The notes beneath the pieces are model-generated. The model searched no databases. It was not told the DNA's origin and saw nothing but the letters and a program-made list of their open reading frames with translations. Below are positions 13,005 through 21,265 of a stretch of DNA of 28,605 bases, piece after piece. The stretch covers positions 1 to 28,605 of the forward strand of contig CAZFER010000078.1 in assembly GCA_964517495.1 (NCBI GenBank), written 5' to 3'. The position numbers and the translations under genes are program-made. Every line of letters starts with the position of its first letter. Within the stretch, counting starts at the first letter, position 1. Source of the DNA: CAZFER01 sp964517495 (lineage in GTDB: Bacteria > Hinthialibacterota > Hinthialibacteria > Hinthialibacterales > Hinthialibacteraceae).

Positions 13005-14420
13005 TCAGGGGAAAATACCTAATTCCAGGTAGGAGGTGGCGATTTTGCCGATGGCGCAGATGAAAGATGCGGTTCGGAGGTCGATCTGATCCTGGTGGCG
13101 GTGCTGTATTTCACGAATTTCGTGGTAGGCATTTATCATGGTTTCTTCGAGGCCTGATTGCACCAGGTCGATTTCATCCGGGCCTTTGGCGATTTGTAAT
13201 TTTTTTTCATCTGAAATTGTGGAGCCGGTTATCTGTTCAATTTCACCGAGGATTGAACAGATGACGTTATGTTCAAAGCGTTTGTTCATGCGTCCGAAAC
13301 GAACGTGAGAAAGATTTTTGAGCCATTCGAAGTAAGAGACTGTCACTCCACCGGCGTTGAGGAAGGTGTCGGGGATGATGAGGACATTTTTTTCCCATAG
13401 TAGTTGGTTGGCGTCGGCGGTTACGGGGCCGTTGGCTGCTTCGGCGATGATATTGGCTTTGATGCGGGGGACGTTGGCGGGGGTGATTTGATTTTCGAGG
13501 GCAGCGGGTATTAAGATATCGCATTCCAGTTCAAGGGCTTCGGAGGAGCGGGGAATATTTTGAGCGCCCGGGAAATCGAGGATTGAGCCTGTTTCTTTCC
13601 GATGCTGGATGACCTTATCGACATCAAGACCGTTGGGGGTGTGAATGGCGCCTTCATATTCAGCGAGGGTCGTGAGGATGGCACCGTGTTGTTGTAGCAA
13701 TTGCGCGGTGTAGTAGCCCACGTTTCCCAATCCTTGAATGATGACACGTTTTCCTTCGATTCCTGTGGCAAGGCCAAGGCGTTTCATGTCCTGTTCGCGT
13801 TTGCACGCTTCACGAATTCCGTAAAACACACCGCGGCCAGTGGCTTCCACCCTTCCGTTGATGCCACCCTGAGAGAGGGGTTTGCCGGTAACACAGGCGG
13901 TAGCATCCAATTGGCCGGTATTCATTTGCCGGTAGGTATCCACCACCCAGGCCATTTCCTGGGCGCCGGTTCCGTAATCGGGGGCGGGGACATCGATACC
14001 GGGGCCGATGAAGTTCTTTTTGGCGAGTTCAAAGGTGTAGCGGCGGGTAATGCGTTCAATTTCGAAATCGCTATAGTTGCTTCGATCGATGCGGATGCCG
14101 CCTTTGGCGCCCCCGAAGGGGACATCGACAATGGCGCATTTATAGGTCATCAAGGCAGCCAGGGCGGTGACTTCATCTTCTTCGACCTGGCCGGAAAAAC
14201 GAAACCCACCTTTGGTGGGGAGTTTATGGTGGCTGTGTTCAGCGCGCCAGGCGTGGATGACTTCGATGCTGCCATCGTCCTTGCGGACGGGAAAGGTGAT
14301 GTGATAGGTGCTGTTGCAGATTTTAATTTGATTTAAAAGCCCTTTTGGGTAATCGGTGTATTGGGCGGCTTTGTCAAAGTTTTGATTGACTTGTTTAAAG
14401 AATTTGATTTTTTCGGCCAT
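13005..14420 (-). CDS. Glu/Leu/Phe/Val dehydrogenase, probably glutamate dehydrogenase
   Basis: This enzyme interconverts glutamate and 2-oxoglutarate plus ammonia with NAD(P), linking carbon and nitrogen metabolism. The 471 residues show the N-terminal substrate domain with KLPTKGGFRFSG, the catalytic-lysine segment ALMTYKCAIVDVPFGGAKGG and DVPAPDYGTGAQEMAW. The Rossmann domain follows with GKRVIIQGLGNVGYYTAQ, then CDILIPAALENQIT and NIIAEAANGPVT, ending in IPDTFLNAGGVTVSYFEW. These are the conserved GDH blocks. Phe in KGGFRF replaces the commoner Ile. The central region carries more residues than standard 410-450 residue enzymes. There is no clear Shine-Dalgarno site before ATG 14420. Cofactor preference cannot be read safely. 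It is transcribed alone. Confidence 0.93.
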   Translation of the reverse strand: MAEKIKFFKQVNQNFDKAAQYTDYPKGLLNQIKICNSTYHITFPVRKDDGSIEVIHAWRAEHSHHKLPTKGGFRFSGQVEEDEVTALAALMTYKCAIVDVPFGGAKGGIRIDRSNYSDFEIERITRRYTFELAKKNFIGPGIDVPAPDYGTGAQEMAWVVDTYRQMNTGQLDATACVTGKPLSQGGINGRVEATGRGVFYGIREACKREQDMKRLGLATGIEGKRVIIQGLGNVGYYTAQLLQQHGAILTTLAEYEGAIHTPNGLDVDKVIQHRKETGSILDFPGAQNIPRSSEALELECDILIPAALENQITPANVPRIKANIIAEAANGPVTADANQLLWEKNVLIIPDTFLNAGGVTVSYFEWLKNLSHVRFGRMNKRFEHNVICSILGEIEQITGSTISDEKKLQIAKGPDEIDLVQSGLEETMINAYHEIREIQHRHQDQIDLRTASFICAIGKIATSYLELGIFP

Positions 14421-14543
14421 GTTTTGTTCTTTCTTTGGTTTTAATGAGATTATATTGTGGCATGTAATGGATTATTTGAAAGGTATTTATGGTTTGGGGT
14501 GTTTGTCTGATTCAGGCAATATAAACTCATACGAATAGCCTGT

Positions 14544-14572
14544 TTCATTTCATCTTTCTTTTGTGATATAAT
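14544..14572 (+). promoter_or_regulatory. Possible sigma-70 promoter before the antitoxin-like gene
   Basis: A perfect -10 box TATAAT lies at 14567-14572. The -35 position with a 17-base spacer reads TTCATT (14544-14549), a weak match. Transcription would begin about 35 bases before ATG 14616. Confidence 0.35.
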
Positions 14573-14615
14573 CATTGAAGTATAAATAAAGAATTAACGA
14601 CAGTTTTTTTTAATT

Positions 14616-14872
14616 ATGAATCGTCAAACTGAAGTAGAAATGATTAAACAACAAATAGATAAGTTACCAGCCGACCAATTAACGGATTTATCGAATTATG
14701 TTGATACTCGTTTAAACATGATGTTCAGCCCAAAGGACAAATAAGAAAATTGGAAGGCATTTGGGAAGGATTGGGCTTTGAAACGCTTGAGATTGAAAAT
14801 GAAATATCAACAATAAGATCAGAAATAGATCAATTCATTGGGCAGGTTTTAAACCTGCCCCTATCGTTTTAA
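14616..14872 (+). pseudogene. Antitoxin-like small protein, frameshifted
   Basis: The first frame (14616-14744) gives 42 residues, MNRQTEVEMIKQQIDKLPAD onward, ending abruptly at TAA after FSPKDK. A second frame continues from 14741 with IRKLEGIWEGLGFETLEIEN and a charged helix to a stop at 14870-14872. Together they match the pattern of short DUF2281-like antitoxins: an N-terminal helix around LPADQLTDLSNYVD, then a KLEGIWEGLGFE toxin-contact tail. One missing A in the AAA run at 14739-14741 would restore the frame. The last ten residues of the second frame are encoded by a palindromic repeat. No toxin gene follows. It may be a decayed solo antitoxin, a sequencing error or a -1 frameshift; there is no clear ribosome site. 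Confidence 0.5.
14840..14860. repeat. Palindromic repeat in the tail of the antitoxin-like gene
   Basis: GGGCAGGTTT (14840-14849) and AAACCTGCCC (14851-14860) form a perfect inverted repeat with one central base, followed by CTATCGTTTT. It resembles the other GC-rich palindromes in the window and may double as a terminator on the plus strand. Confidence 0.5.
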
Positions 14873-14970
14873 AATCGAAAGTTTTGTGTTAAAATTTGTT
14901 TATTTAATAAATAGTATGAACTGTGTTGGGGTACATGTTTAATGGTATGAATGTGTGTACCGGAAGACGA

Positions 14971-15819
14971 TTATTCCTCTTTTTTTTCCCAGGTATCTAT
15001 AGAAGTTAGGGGGGTGAATTCGAAATCGGTGATGATCATTTCATCTTCGTTGCCGTTGAGGGGTGGGTTTCCGTTCATGAGCCAGAAATTGAAGCGGAAG
15101 GTTTCATCTCCAGCGGGGGGGACGTGGGGGCCGTCGTAGGTCCATTGATGGATCAAGGCGGAGGGGGGTGGATTTGAGTTGGGTGCGTTTCCACGGTAGG
15201 TTTTCCATTCGACTTTGTTGGATTGCCATTTGAGGATGTGGATGAGTTCATTTTGAGAGTCAGTTAGATTCACGTTGAAGCGTTGGCAGCGGTCAGCGCA
15301 GCCCGGGCACGCTGAGCAGGGCTGGACGACGTATTGGCTGTTGGTGCGATGATTGGGGTTTCCCCAGCGGGCGAATTCGAGATCGATCTCGCGATAGGCG
15401 TGTTGAGGGGCGGAGGTATCCCAGGTGAAGATGCCAACGATCATGCGTGGATCGATTTGATCCACCCGCCCACGGGTTTTGATGATATAGGTGCCATAGC
15501 CCAATGATGTCCGATTGATGGCCTCAGTGCAGTACCAGCGTCCATTCTGTTCGGTGATGGTTAAATGAAGGCCGTCATCATCCACCCAGATGCGCTCATT
15601 GGCATTGGAAAAATAATTGGGACCAGGGCCGACGGGGTGATTGCTGTGCTTGATCTGCCATTGGTATCCGGCGAATTGCACATCGCGCGTTTGGCTGATT
15701 TGGGTTTGCTGAATATCGGCCTTTTCAACCACATGCTGATTGTTAGCTTGAAGGCTGGGGAACAGGCCCAGGGCCAGGGTAAATAGAAGAATGGCGGGGC
15801 GTATGAATTTGTGATCCAT
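14971..15819 (-). CDS. Secreted GH16-like / concanavalin-fold protein
   Basis: This 282-residue protein has a signal peptide (MDHKFIRPAILLFTLALGLF, cleavage near residue 25) and a single jelly-roll domain. The segment FTWDTSAPQHAYREIDLEFARWG contains E-I-D-L-E, the ExDxE catalytic pattern of glycoside hydrolase family 16, whose members cut beta-glucans, agar, carrageenan or laminarin. The flanking pieces WYCTEAINRTSLGYGTYIIKTRG and FRFNFWLMNGNPP fit the same fold. Between them is a cysteine-rich stretch, QPCSACPGCADRCQRFNV (near residues 165-182), that is not part of the standard GH16 core. The product is probably periplasmic or extracellular and may degrade or bind polysaccharide; substrate is unknown. 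The gene is isolated, with AAGG ten bases before ATG 15819. Confidence 0.7.
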   Translation of the reverse strand: MDHKFIRPAILLFTLALGLFPSLQANNQHVVEKADIQQTQISQTRDVQFAGYQWQIKHSNHPVGPGPNYFSNANERIWVDDDGLHLTITEQNGRWYCTEAINRTSLGYGTYIIKTRGRVDQIDPRMIVGIFTWDTSAPQHAYREIDLEFARWGNPNHRTNSQYVVQPCSACPGCADRCQRFNVNLTDSQNELIHILKWQSNKVEWKTYRGNAPNSNPPPSALIHQWTYDGPHVPPAGDETFRFNFWLMNGNPPLNGNEDEMIITDFEFTPLTSIDTWEKKEE

Positions 15820-16140
15820 TTATAAATAACCTTGTTTTCGCCTTTCGTTTTAGCCTAAAAAATGAATTATAGCATTAAAATGGGGGGATTTAGCTTATAA
15901 TATATTGGAAGGAGGCTGGTTATGGGAGAAAGGGGGAACCGTATTCTTTTTTGAGGATGGCTGAATCAGCGAATTTGATTGGACCCGATGATTGGTCATA
16001 GAAAATTTAAAACCAATCCTTTCACCGTTAATCATTCGAGAAAATTAGTGGGACGACATAATCCTTATCAAATAATCTCTAAATCGATTTTGTTTAGATA
16101 GTAGAAACTTTATTACATATGGCAAGTTACAAATAGTTTG
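15820..16140. other. Intergenic region without a recognisable gene
   Basis: These 321 bases separate the GH16-like gene start from the nucleotidyltransferase end. AAGGAGG lies ahead of an ATG at 15921, but that frame stops after ten codons. Short coding-looking fragments nearby (MAESANLIGPDDWS, ending at a TAG) suggest eroded coding DNA. I see no RNA gene or clear terminator. Confidence 0.5.
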
Positions 16141-16594
16141 TTATTCCTTCTTCAGCGCCTCAAGTGCTTCGGCGTCGGCTAGATCTTTGGTTCTTCCTGT
16201 TGCCTTTTTGTTAATAATCAGGTCGTCGATTGTTGGTATATGGATGTTGATACCATCAATGTCCATGCGTCGAGACCGTTTATACACTTCTTCAAATTGA
16301 AGGCCGGTGGCTGTGGTGATGATGTCGATTCGTCTTGGGGCTACGCCGATTTGGAAAATGGTTCCATCTTTCTTGAGGTCTTCTTTGGTTAGGTTTTCTA
16401 TTAGTGCGCCGAATCGTTGCAGGGCTCGCAGCACGGCATCGGCGTTTTCGGGGGAGGGCATGACCCATATGTCTATATTCTATGGTGGAGCGAAGATAGC
16501 CGTGGGTGGCCATGGCGTAGGCTCCGATGAGGAGGAATTTAGCTTTTTCGGCGGATAAGGCGTGTAATATGTCTTTGTAGTCTTTGTTCAGCAT
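16141..16594 (-). pseudogene. Nucleotidyltransferase (AbiEii/DUF6036-like), frameshifted
   Basis: The first frame from ATG 16594 reads MLNKDYKDILHALSAEKAKF then LLIGAYAMATHGYLRST, the opening and G-[AG]-Y motif of a Pol-beta-type nucleotidyltransferase. It then loses sense. The second frame continues with MPSPENADAVLRALQRFGAL, KKDGTIFQIGVAPRRIDIIT and IPTIDDLIINKKATGRTKDL to the stop at 16141. Deleting one T at 16478-16479 (an A on the coding strand) restores TIDIDIWV exactly, including the DxD metal site. Such proteins occur as the toxin-like half of type IV-like toxin-antitoxin pairs. The short gene upstream overlaps its start. It is either a recent pseudogene or a one-base sequence error. 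Confidence 0.75.
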
Positions 16595-16730
16595 CGTATT
16601 TGTTGCTTAGTGAGCAGGCTTCTTTGGTTAGTTCCCAGACGAGATTGATGCGTTCTTCGGGGGTGCCGGGAACGTAATCGTCGTTGTGGGTGCGGGTCAT
16701 TTGGGAAAGGGTGGTTTTCTTTTTGTCCAT
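16539..16730 (-). CDS. Small partner protein of the nucleotidyltransferase
   Basis: This 63-residue protein starts at ATG 16730 (MDKKKTTLSQ); a TTG at 16766 would add 12 residues but has no ribosome site. The body PGTPEERINLVWELTKEACS and the tail AEQRLQRHITRLIRRKS follow the pattern of short conserved proteins found directly before nucleotidyltransferase genes of this type, with a proline-led ERxxxVWxLT helix and a basic RLQRHxxxLxRR end. The last 56 bases overlap the start of the nucleotidyltransferase in another frame, so the pair is translationally coupled. An antitoxin-like or regulatory role is plausible but not established. Confidence 0.65.
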   Translation of the reverse strand: MDKKKTTLSQMTRTHNDDYVPGTPEERINLVWELTKEACSLSNKYDAEQRLQRHITRLIRRKS

Positions 16731-17039
16731 AATGGTTAATTTAGCATTTTTTCTGGCGTGGTACAATCCAATCGAAATTGAGAAGTATTAGGGTAAGTAT
16801 AGATATTTTCTCACATGAAGTTGATTTAAGGTGCTTGGTGAGCAACTAGCCTTTCTTTAACATTTTTGAAATCAAAAACTAACGTTTTTCTAATAATCAT
16901 GGGCTAAAGTATCAGCGACTGTTTGAGTTATTCCATCTTACAATGTGGATATTTATCGATCAAACCTTCAATAAGCCATTGAAAAATCTTTGTTTATAAA
17001 ATCTACAGTGGAGTTAATCATATAAAGGATTGTGAAAGT

Positions 17040-17846
17040 ATGTTTGGAAAAAGGGGCAATAGTAGGAAGTTAAAAGCCGGATTTTGTTTATTGGCATGTA
17101 TTGTGTTGTTTCTCTCCTCGGGGGCCATATCTGCTGATAAAGAGGAAGCTGATATAGAGGCAACCCGGACAGCGCTGGAAAAATGGGTTGAAACTCAGCG
17201 GATTATATCGCAGGAAAAGCGGGATTTGGAACTTGCCAAGGAGATGCTCAGCGAGCGGATTGAATTGGTTCAGCGCGAGATTGATTCGCTGAAGGAGAAG
17301 ATCAAGGATGCCAATGAGAGCATTGCCGAGGCGGATAAAAAACGCGCTGAGATGATGGAAGAAAACGAGAAGCTCAAGGGAGCCTTGGATTCACTCAAGG
17401 GTGTGTTGGTTTCGTTGGAGAATGATACCAAAGAGTTGCTAAAGCAGATGCCCAAGCCAATTCAGGAGAAGGTCAAACTGCTTAGCCAGCAGCTGCCGGA
17501 AAAGCAGGCGGAGACCGAGACAAAATTGACGATCTCGCAGCGTTTTCAGAATGTGGTGGGGATACTTAACGAGATTAACAAATCCAACCGAAATATCACT
17601 GTCACCAGCGAAGTTCGCACTTTGGCGGATGGAACGTCTGCCGAGGTTACCACGCTTTATATTGGTATTGGAAAGGCCTATTACGTTGGTGTAAATAACA
17701 GTATCGCCGGTATCGGAACCGCTTCAGATGATGGATGGGTATGGGAGCCGGCGAATGAAGCCGCTCCCCAGGTCGCCCAAGCAGTGGCGATTTTAAATAA
17801 TGAACAAGTAGCCACGTTTGTCCAACTGCCAATAGAAATCAAATAA
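17040..17846 (+). CDS. DUF3450 family periplasmic coiled-coil protein of the TonB system
   Basis: This 268-residue protein has a signal peptide (GFCLLACIVLFLSSGAISAD, cleavage near residue 32), a long coiled coil over about residues 40-135 (LELAKEMLSERIELVQREID, LKEKIKDANESIAEADKKRA) and a C-terminal globular part with ISQRFQNVVGILNEINK, TTLYIGIGKAYYVG and DDGWVWEP. That arrangement matches DUF3450, a family encoded with TtpC/ExbB/ExbD/TonB genes in marine gammaproteobacteria. It probably sits in the periplasm and helps couple the ExbB complex to TonB or a receptor; its precise task is not known. It is the first gene of the operon, 19 bases before the TtpC-like gene. AAGGA lies ten bases before ATG 17040. 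Confidence 0.87.
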   Translation: MFGKRGNSRKLKAGFCLLACIVLFLSSGAISADKEEADIEATRTALEKWVETQRIISQEKRDLELAKEMLSERIELVQREIDSLKEKIKDANESIAEADKKRAEMMEENEKLKGALDSLKGVLVSLENDTKELLKQMPKPIQEKVKLLSQQLPEKQAETETKLTISQRFQNVVGILNEINKSNRNITVTSEVRTLADGTSAEVTTLYIGIGKAYYVGVNNSIAGIGTASDDGWVWEPANEAAPQVAQAVAILNNEQVATFVQLPIEIK

Positions 17847-17865
17847 TCAGGTTATATTACCCATT

Positions 17866-19437
17866 ATGCCTATAAAAAATTGTATCATTGTGGTTTGTTT
17901 GTTTTTTTTCACGCAAGCCGGATTAGCACAGGATCAATCACAAGAGAAAGAGAACAGTTTTGGCCAGGCTTCCAAATCGATTCAGCAAAAACTCGAGGAT
18001 AGTATTGCTGAACTCAACAAACTTCGGGAAAAGGCGGCCAATGAGAAGATCCCTCTCAGCCAGAAATTGAGTGATCTTGAGAGCGAATTGGAAAATGTGC
18101 GTCTTGAGTATCAACAGACGACCCGCCTGCTCGACAGCCGCACGTTGGATTTAAGTAATCTACGAAACGAAATTAAATCGCGAGAGGAAGAGGCGACTTA
18201 TCTTTCGAACCTGCTGAGCGAATATATTCGCAATTTTGAAACGGTTTTGCATATTGCTGAAATTCAGCGATATCGTGAGCCGCTTGAAAAAGCCAGATTG
18301 GCGCCTGAGAACAAAAATCTTTCGCAGCAGGAGATTTATCAAGCGCAGGCTGAGCTTATGTCTGTCTCGATCGATCGTTTGTATGATTTGTTAGGGGGCA
18401 CACGGTTCAAGGGTACGGCTGTGGATGAGGGGGGAATTTTAAAGCCGGGAACATTTGTGCTGGTGGGACCGGCCGCGATTTTTAAATCATCGGATGGATT
18501 GAATATTGGTACGGCAGAGCAGCGCCTTGGATCGCTTGAGCCAGCGGTGGTCAGTTTTGGGGATGCTGACGATGCAGCGGCAGCTGGGGAAGTGGTTGAT
18601 ACATCCGCCGGGCATTTTCCACTGGATCCTACCTTGGGGAATGCGCACAAGGTGGAATCCACCCAGGAAACCATTGTAGAGCATGTGAAGAAGGGTGGAC
18701 CGGTAATGGTGCCGATTTTTGGATTGGCCGGTGCGGCGTTGTTGGTCGCGCTTTACAAATGGTTAGTTCTTTTCTTTATACGCACTCCATCACAGAAACG
18801 AATTCGCGCCTTGTTAAATGCGGTGGCTCAGCATGACAAGAAAACGGCAAAGCAAAGGGCCAAGGCAATTGGTGGACCGGTTGGACAAATGTTGACGGTA
18901 GGAATTGAGCACATTAAAGAGCCGCGGGAACTTATTGAAGAAGTGATGTATGAGAAGATTCTGTCGACCCGGCTCACGCTTGAGCGGTTCCTGCCTTTTA
19001 TCGCGATAAGTGCGGCTTCGGCTCCCCTGTTGGGATTATTGGGAACGGTTACAGGGATTATCAATACCTTTAAATTAATTACCGTGTTTGGTTCCGGGGA
19101 TGTAAAAACATTGTCGGGTGGTATATCTGAAGCGCTTATTACGACAGAGTTCGGTTTGATAGTGGCAATTCCTTCTTTGCTGATGCATGCTTTTCTCTCA
19201 CGCCGGGCACGAGGGATTATCAATCAAATGGAAAAAGCGGCAGTGGCGTTGGTGAATCAAATCAGCAAAACGCCCTATAAACATACCAATATTGCAGAAG
19301 AGGAAGTTTCTAAATCAGGTGGGGCACAAACGGAGCAAACGATTGCAGGGATGCAAAGCGATTTACCGCCACTGAGAAAGGATAGCGATACCGTCGCAGA
19401 TGATTCGGGAAAATCCAATAAGATCGATAGCGATTAA
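17866..19437 (+). CDS. ttpC: TtpC-like long ExbB/MotA/TolQ proton-channel protein
   Basis: This 523-residue protein has three parts. A signal peptide (to about residue 21) is followed by a periplasmic coiled coil (about 30-125) and an acidic linker. TM1 is at about 278-303 (PVMVPIFGLAGAALLVALYK). A cytoplasmic loop leads to TM2/TM3 with the MotA/TolQ/ExbB core: SAPLLGLLGTVTGIINTF, LSGGISEALITTEFGLIVAI and PSLLMHAF at about 375-450. The tail is long and polar. Such N-terminally extended ExbB proteins are the TtpC component of TonB2 systems, required with ExbB2/ExbD2/TonB2 for iron-siderophore uptake in Vibrio. The order DUF3450, TtpC, ExbB, ExbD, TonB, TPR here supports the call. The proton channel conducts in the inner membrane and drives TonB. 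Confidence 0.9.
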   Translation: MPIKNCIIVVCLFFFTQAGLAQDQSQEKENSFGQASKSIQQKLEDSIAELNKLREKAANEKIPLSQKLSDLESELENVRLEYQQTTRLLDSRTLDLSNLRNEIKSREEEATYLSNLLSEYIRNFETVLHIAEIQRYREPLEKARLAPENKNLSQQEIYQAQAELMSVSIDRLYDLLGGTRFKGTAVDEGGILKPGTFVLVGPAAIFKSSDGLNIGTAEQRLGSLEPAVVSFGDADDAAAAGEVVDTSAGHFPLDPTLGNAHKVESTQETIVEHVKKGGPVMVPIFGLAGAALLVALYKWLVLFFIRTPSQKRIRALLNAVAQHDKKTAKQRAKAIGGPVGQMLTVGIEHIKEPRELIEEVMYEKILSTRLTLERFLPFIAISAASAPLLGLLGTVTGIINTFKLITVFGSGDVKTLSGGISEALITTEFGLIVAIPSLLMHAFLSRRARGIINQMEKAAVALVNQISKTPYKHTNIAEEEVSKSGGAQTEQTIAGMQSDLPPLRKDSDTVADDSGKSNKIDSD

Positions 19438-19492
19438 GGCAGGTTTTGTTGAGTGCAAGTTAACAAAGAAGAAACAACGTTGGAATTAATAA

Positions 19493-20143
19493 ATGATGAT
19501 CGAACAGCTGAATACAGAAGTTATCGTCAATCAATTGAACGCGCTATGGGAGCAGGCGGTATCCATCTGGTTATCGGGTGGATGGGCGATGATGGCTATT
19601 GCGGTTAATGCGGTGGTTATGTTTGCGTTAGGAACGCATGTTTATATGAAACTTGCAGAGAAAAAATTTACCTCTGTGCGTGAAAAGACCTGGCGGCGTT
19701 GGATTGATCACCCCGAAGAGCGTAGAGGGCCGGTAGGGGAACTGATCGATTTTGTTACGGGGGGGCAGTCTCTAAAAGATACAACAGTTTTCTTTGAGGA
19801 ATTGCGCACTACGGAAATTACGCCTTTTGAGCGGGATTTACGGGTGATGAAGATATGTGTTAGTGCCGCACCGCTCCTGGGATTGTTGGGGACGGTCACG
19901 GGGATGCTCGCCACCTTTTCGGCATTAGCGGCAGGATCGGGTGGAGATAAAACCATGGGGATGGTGGCGGAAGGGATTTCTGAAGCGTTGGTTACAACGG
20001 AAACTGGATTGGTGATTGCGCTGCCGGGGCTTTTTTTCCAATATCAACTTGCGCGCAAACTGGAATTGTATAAAGCGTTTTTGGCGCACCTCGAGACGGT
20101 TTGTACTCAGCGAGTGTTTAAGAGACTGAAGAAAGGTAAGTAA
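19493..20143 (+). CDS. exbB: ExbB proton-channel protein
   Basis: This 216-residue MotA/TolQ/ExbB family member lies in the inner membrane. TM1 is at about 25-50 (SGGWAMMAIAVNAVVMFALG), followed by a cytoplasmic domain (HPEERRGPVGELIDFVTGGQ). The conserved pair of helices reads SAAPLLGLLGTVTGMLATFS and MVAEGISEALVTTETGLVIA, with a final LPGLFFQYQLARKLE. ExbB pentamers enclose ExbD and convert proton flow into TonB motion. A second ExbB paralogue beside the long TtpC-like protein is characteristic of TonB2-type loci. The stop is 17 bases before exbD. No clear ribosome site precedes ATG 19493, which follows a 55-base gap. Confidence 0.92.
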   Translation: MMIEQLNTEVIVNQLNALWEQAVSIWLSGGWAMMAIAVNAVVMFALGTHVYMKLAEKKFTSVREKTWRRWIDHPEERRGPVGELIDFVTGGQSLKDTTVFFEELRTTEITPFERDLRVMKICVSAAPLLGLLGTVTGMLATFSALAAGSGGDKTMGMVAEGISEALVTTETGLVIALPGLFFQYQLARKLELYKAFLAHLETVCTQRVFKRLKKGK

Positions 20144-20160
20144 TAGTAAACGAGGTATTT

Positions 20161-20577
20161 ATGTCGCGTTTTCGTCAAATGATTTCGGAGGATGATAGCA
20201 GTGAAGCGGGGATTGATATTTCGCCGTTGATGGATTGCGTATTCATTCTGTTGATCTTTTTTATCGTAACAACCACGTTTGTTGAAGAGACGGGGGTGGA
20301 AGTGGATAAACCACAGGCGGCCTCGTCGGTTCGATTGGAAAAGAATAGCATTCTTATCGCGCTGACCGCCAAGGGGGAAGTGGTTTATGGAGGGCGTGAG
20401 ATAGGTATTAGTGGTGTGCAGCCGCTTGTTAAGCGCATGCTGCAAAAAGAGGATGTACCGGTTATTATCCAGGCCGATTCAGCAGCAAACTCTGGTATGC
20501 TGGTTCGGATTATTGATGAAGCGAAATTAGGTGGAGCCATCAAGGTAAGCGTTGCTACCCGGAAAACGAGTAATTAA
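20161..20577 (+). CDS. exbD: ExbD/TolR biopolymer transport protein
   Basis: This 138-residue protein has a short cytosolic N-terminus and one transmembrane helix (about 20-42) containing the key acidic residue: IDISPLMDCVFILLIFFIVT, where Asp in PLMD is the proton-carrying residue of ExbD/TolR. A periplasmic domain follows with VDKPQAASS, ILIALTAKGEVVYGGREI and VPVIIQADSAANSGMLVRII, the typical ExbD fold. It works in the TonB-ExbB-ExbD complex of the inner membrane. It lies 17 bases after exbB and is followed almost directly by tonB. Confidence 0.93.
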   Translation: MSRFRQMISEDDSSEAGIDISPLMDCVFILLIFFIVTTTFVEETGVEVDKPQAASSVRLEKNSILIALTAKGEVVYGGREIGISGVQPLVKRMLQKEDVPVIIQADSAANSGMLVRIIDEAKLGGAIKVSVATRKTSN

Positions 20578-20585
20578 ATTTGACT

Positions 20586-21260
20586 ATGATGAGATATCAA
20601 AATCGTACAACACTAAATTTTATCAAAGGGTTCATACATCACTTGATTGTAATCTTTGGAGCAATTGGTTTGACGTTGGTTTTTTTCCTAGTTCTTCCAT
20701 TGATGCAAACACTCACCAAACCTCCGAGTACGGATATGGTGGTGCAGTCTGTGGATACGGGGAAACTCGAAGCGCCTGACCCACCACCTGAGCCGGAGCC
20801 GGAAGAAGAGCCGGAGCCGGAGGAAGAACCACCGAAGTTAACAGAACAAGCGCCGCCGCTGGATCTTTCGCAACTTGAATTGGCGTTGAATCCGAATTTC
20901 AGTGGTGGCTGGATGGAGGGAGATTTCGCTGTCAATCTTAAGACGGTGACCTCTGAAAATGAGGAAGTGGATGCCCTGTTTTCATTGTCTGAACTTGATC
21001 AGAAGCCTCGAGTGGTTTACCAGCCAAGTCCAAGGATATCGCGAGAGGTGCGTGAACATGCACCGGGCACGGTGTATATAATTTTTATTGTGGATAAGCG
21101 AGGGCGGGTGGAGAAACCCCAAGTGCAAAAATCCACTGATCCCATCTTTGAAAAACCGGCGCTGGAGGCGATCAAGCAATGGAAATTCGAGCCGGGCAAA
21201 CGAAAAGGGAAGTCTGTTCGTTTTCGTATGCGGGTGCCCATCACCTTTCCAAAAGGATGA
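20586..21260 (+). CDS. tonB: TonB energy transducer
   Basis: This 224-residue protein has one N-terminal membrane helix (about 17-38, HHLIVIFGAIGLTLVFFLVL). A Pro/Glu-rich periplasm-spanning linker, PPPEPEPEEEPEPEEEPPKL, lies at about 60-80. The C-terminal TonB domain (about 140-224) reads YQPSPRISREVREHAPGTVY, the conserved PGxVxxxFxVDKxGRV-like stretch, and AIKQWKFEPGKRKGKSVRFR with the usual W-K-F-x-P. It carries energy from ExbBD to outer-membrane TonB-dependent receptors. The linker has Glu as partner to Pro rather than the alternating Lys blocks of E. coli TonB. I take ATG 20586 as start because TTG 20580 is weaker; no strong ribosome site is seen for either. No receptor gene lies in this window. 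Confidence 0.92.
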   Translation: MMRYQNRTTLNFIKGFIHHLIVIFGAIGLTLVFFLVLPLMQTLTKPPSTDMVVQSVDTGKLEAPDPPPEPEPEEEPEPEEEPPKLTEQAPPLDLSQLELALNPNFSGGWMEGDFAVNLKTVTSENEEVDALFSLSELDQKPRVVYQPSPRISREVREHAPGTVYIIFIVDKRGRVEKPQVQKSTDPIFEKPALEAIKQWKFEPGKRKGKSVRFRMRVPITFPKG

Positions 21261-21265
21261 TAAAC

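Noticed and set aside
13701..14336. A 211-codon plus-strand open frame opposite glutamate dehydrogenase
   Set aside because: It is the antisense shadow of a gene with clear family motifs; its Gly/Phe-rich composition follows from the complementary codons.
15921..15953. Ten-codon open frame behind AAGGAGG
   Set aside because: It is too short to support as a gene, its context is an eroded-looking spacer, and there is no coupling to another gene.
21179..21265. Extended N-terminus for the TPR protein
   Set aside because: It would overlap tonB by about 80 bases and bury the signal peptide that begins at ATG 21266, which has its own ribosome site.
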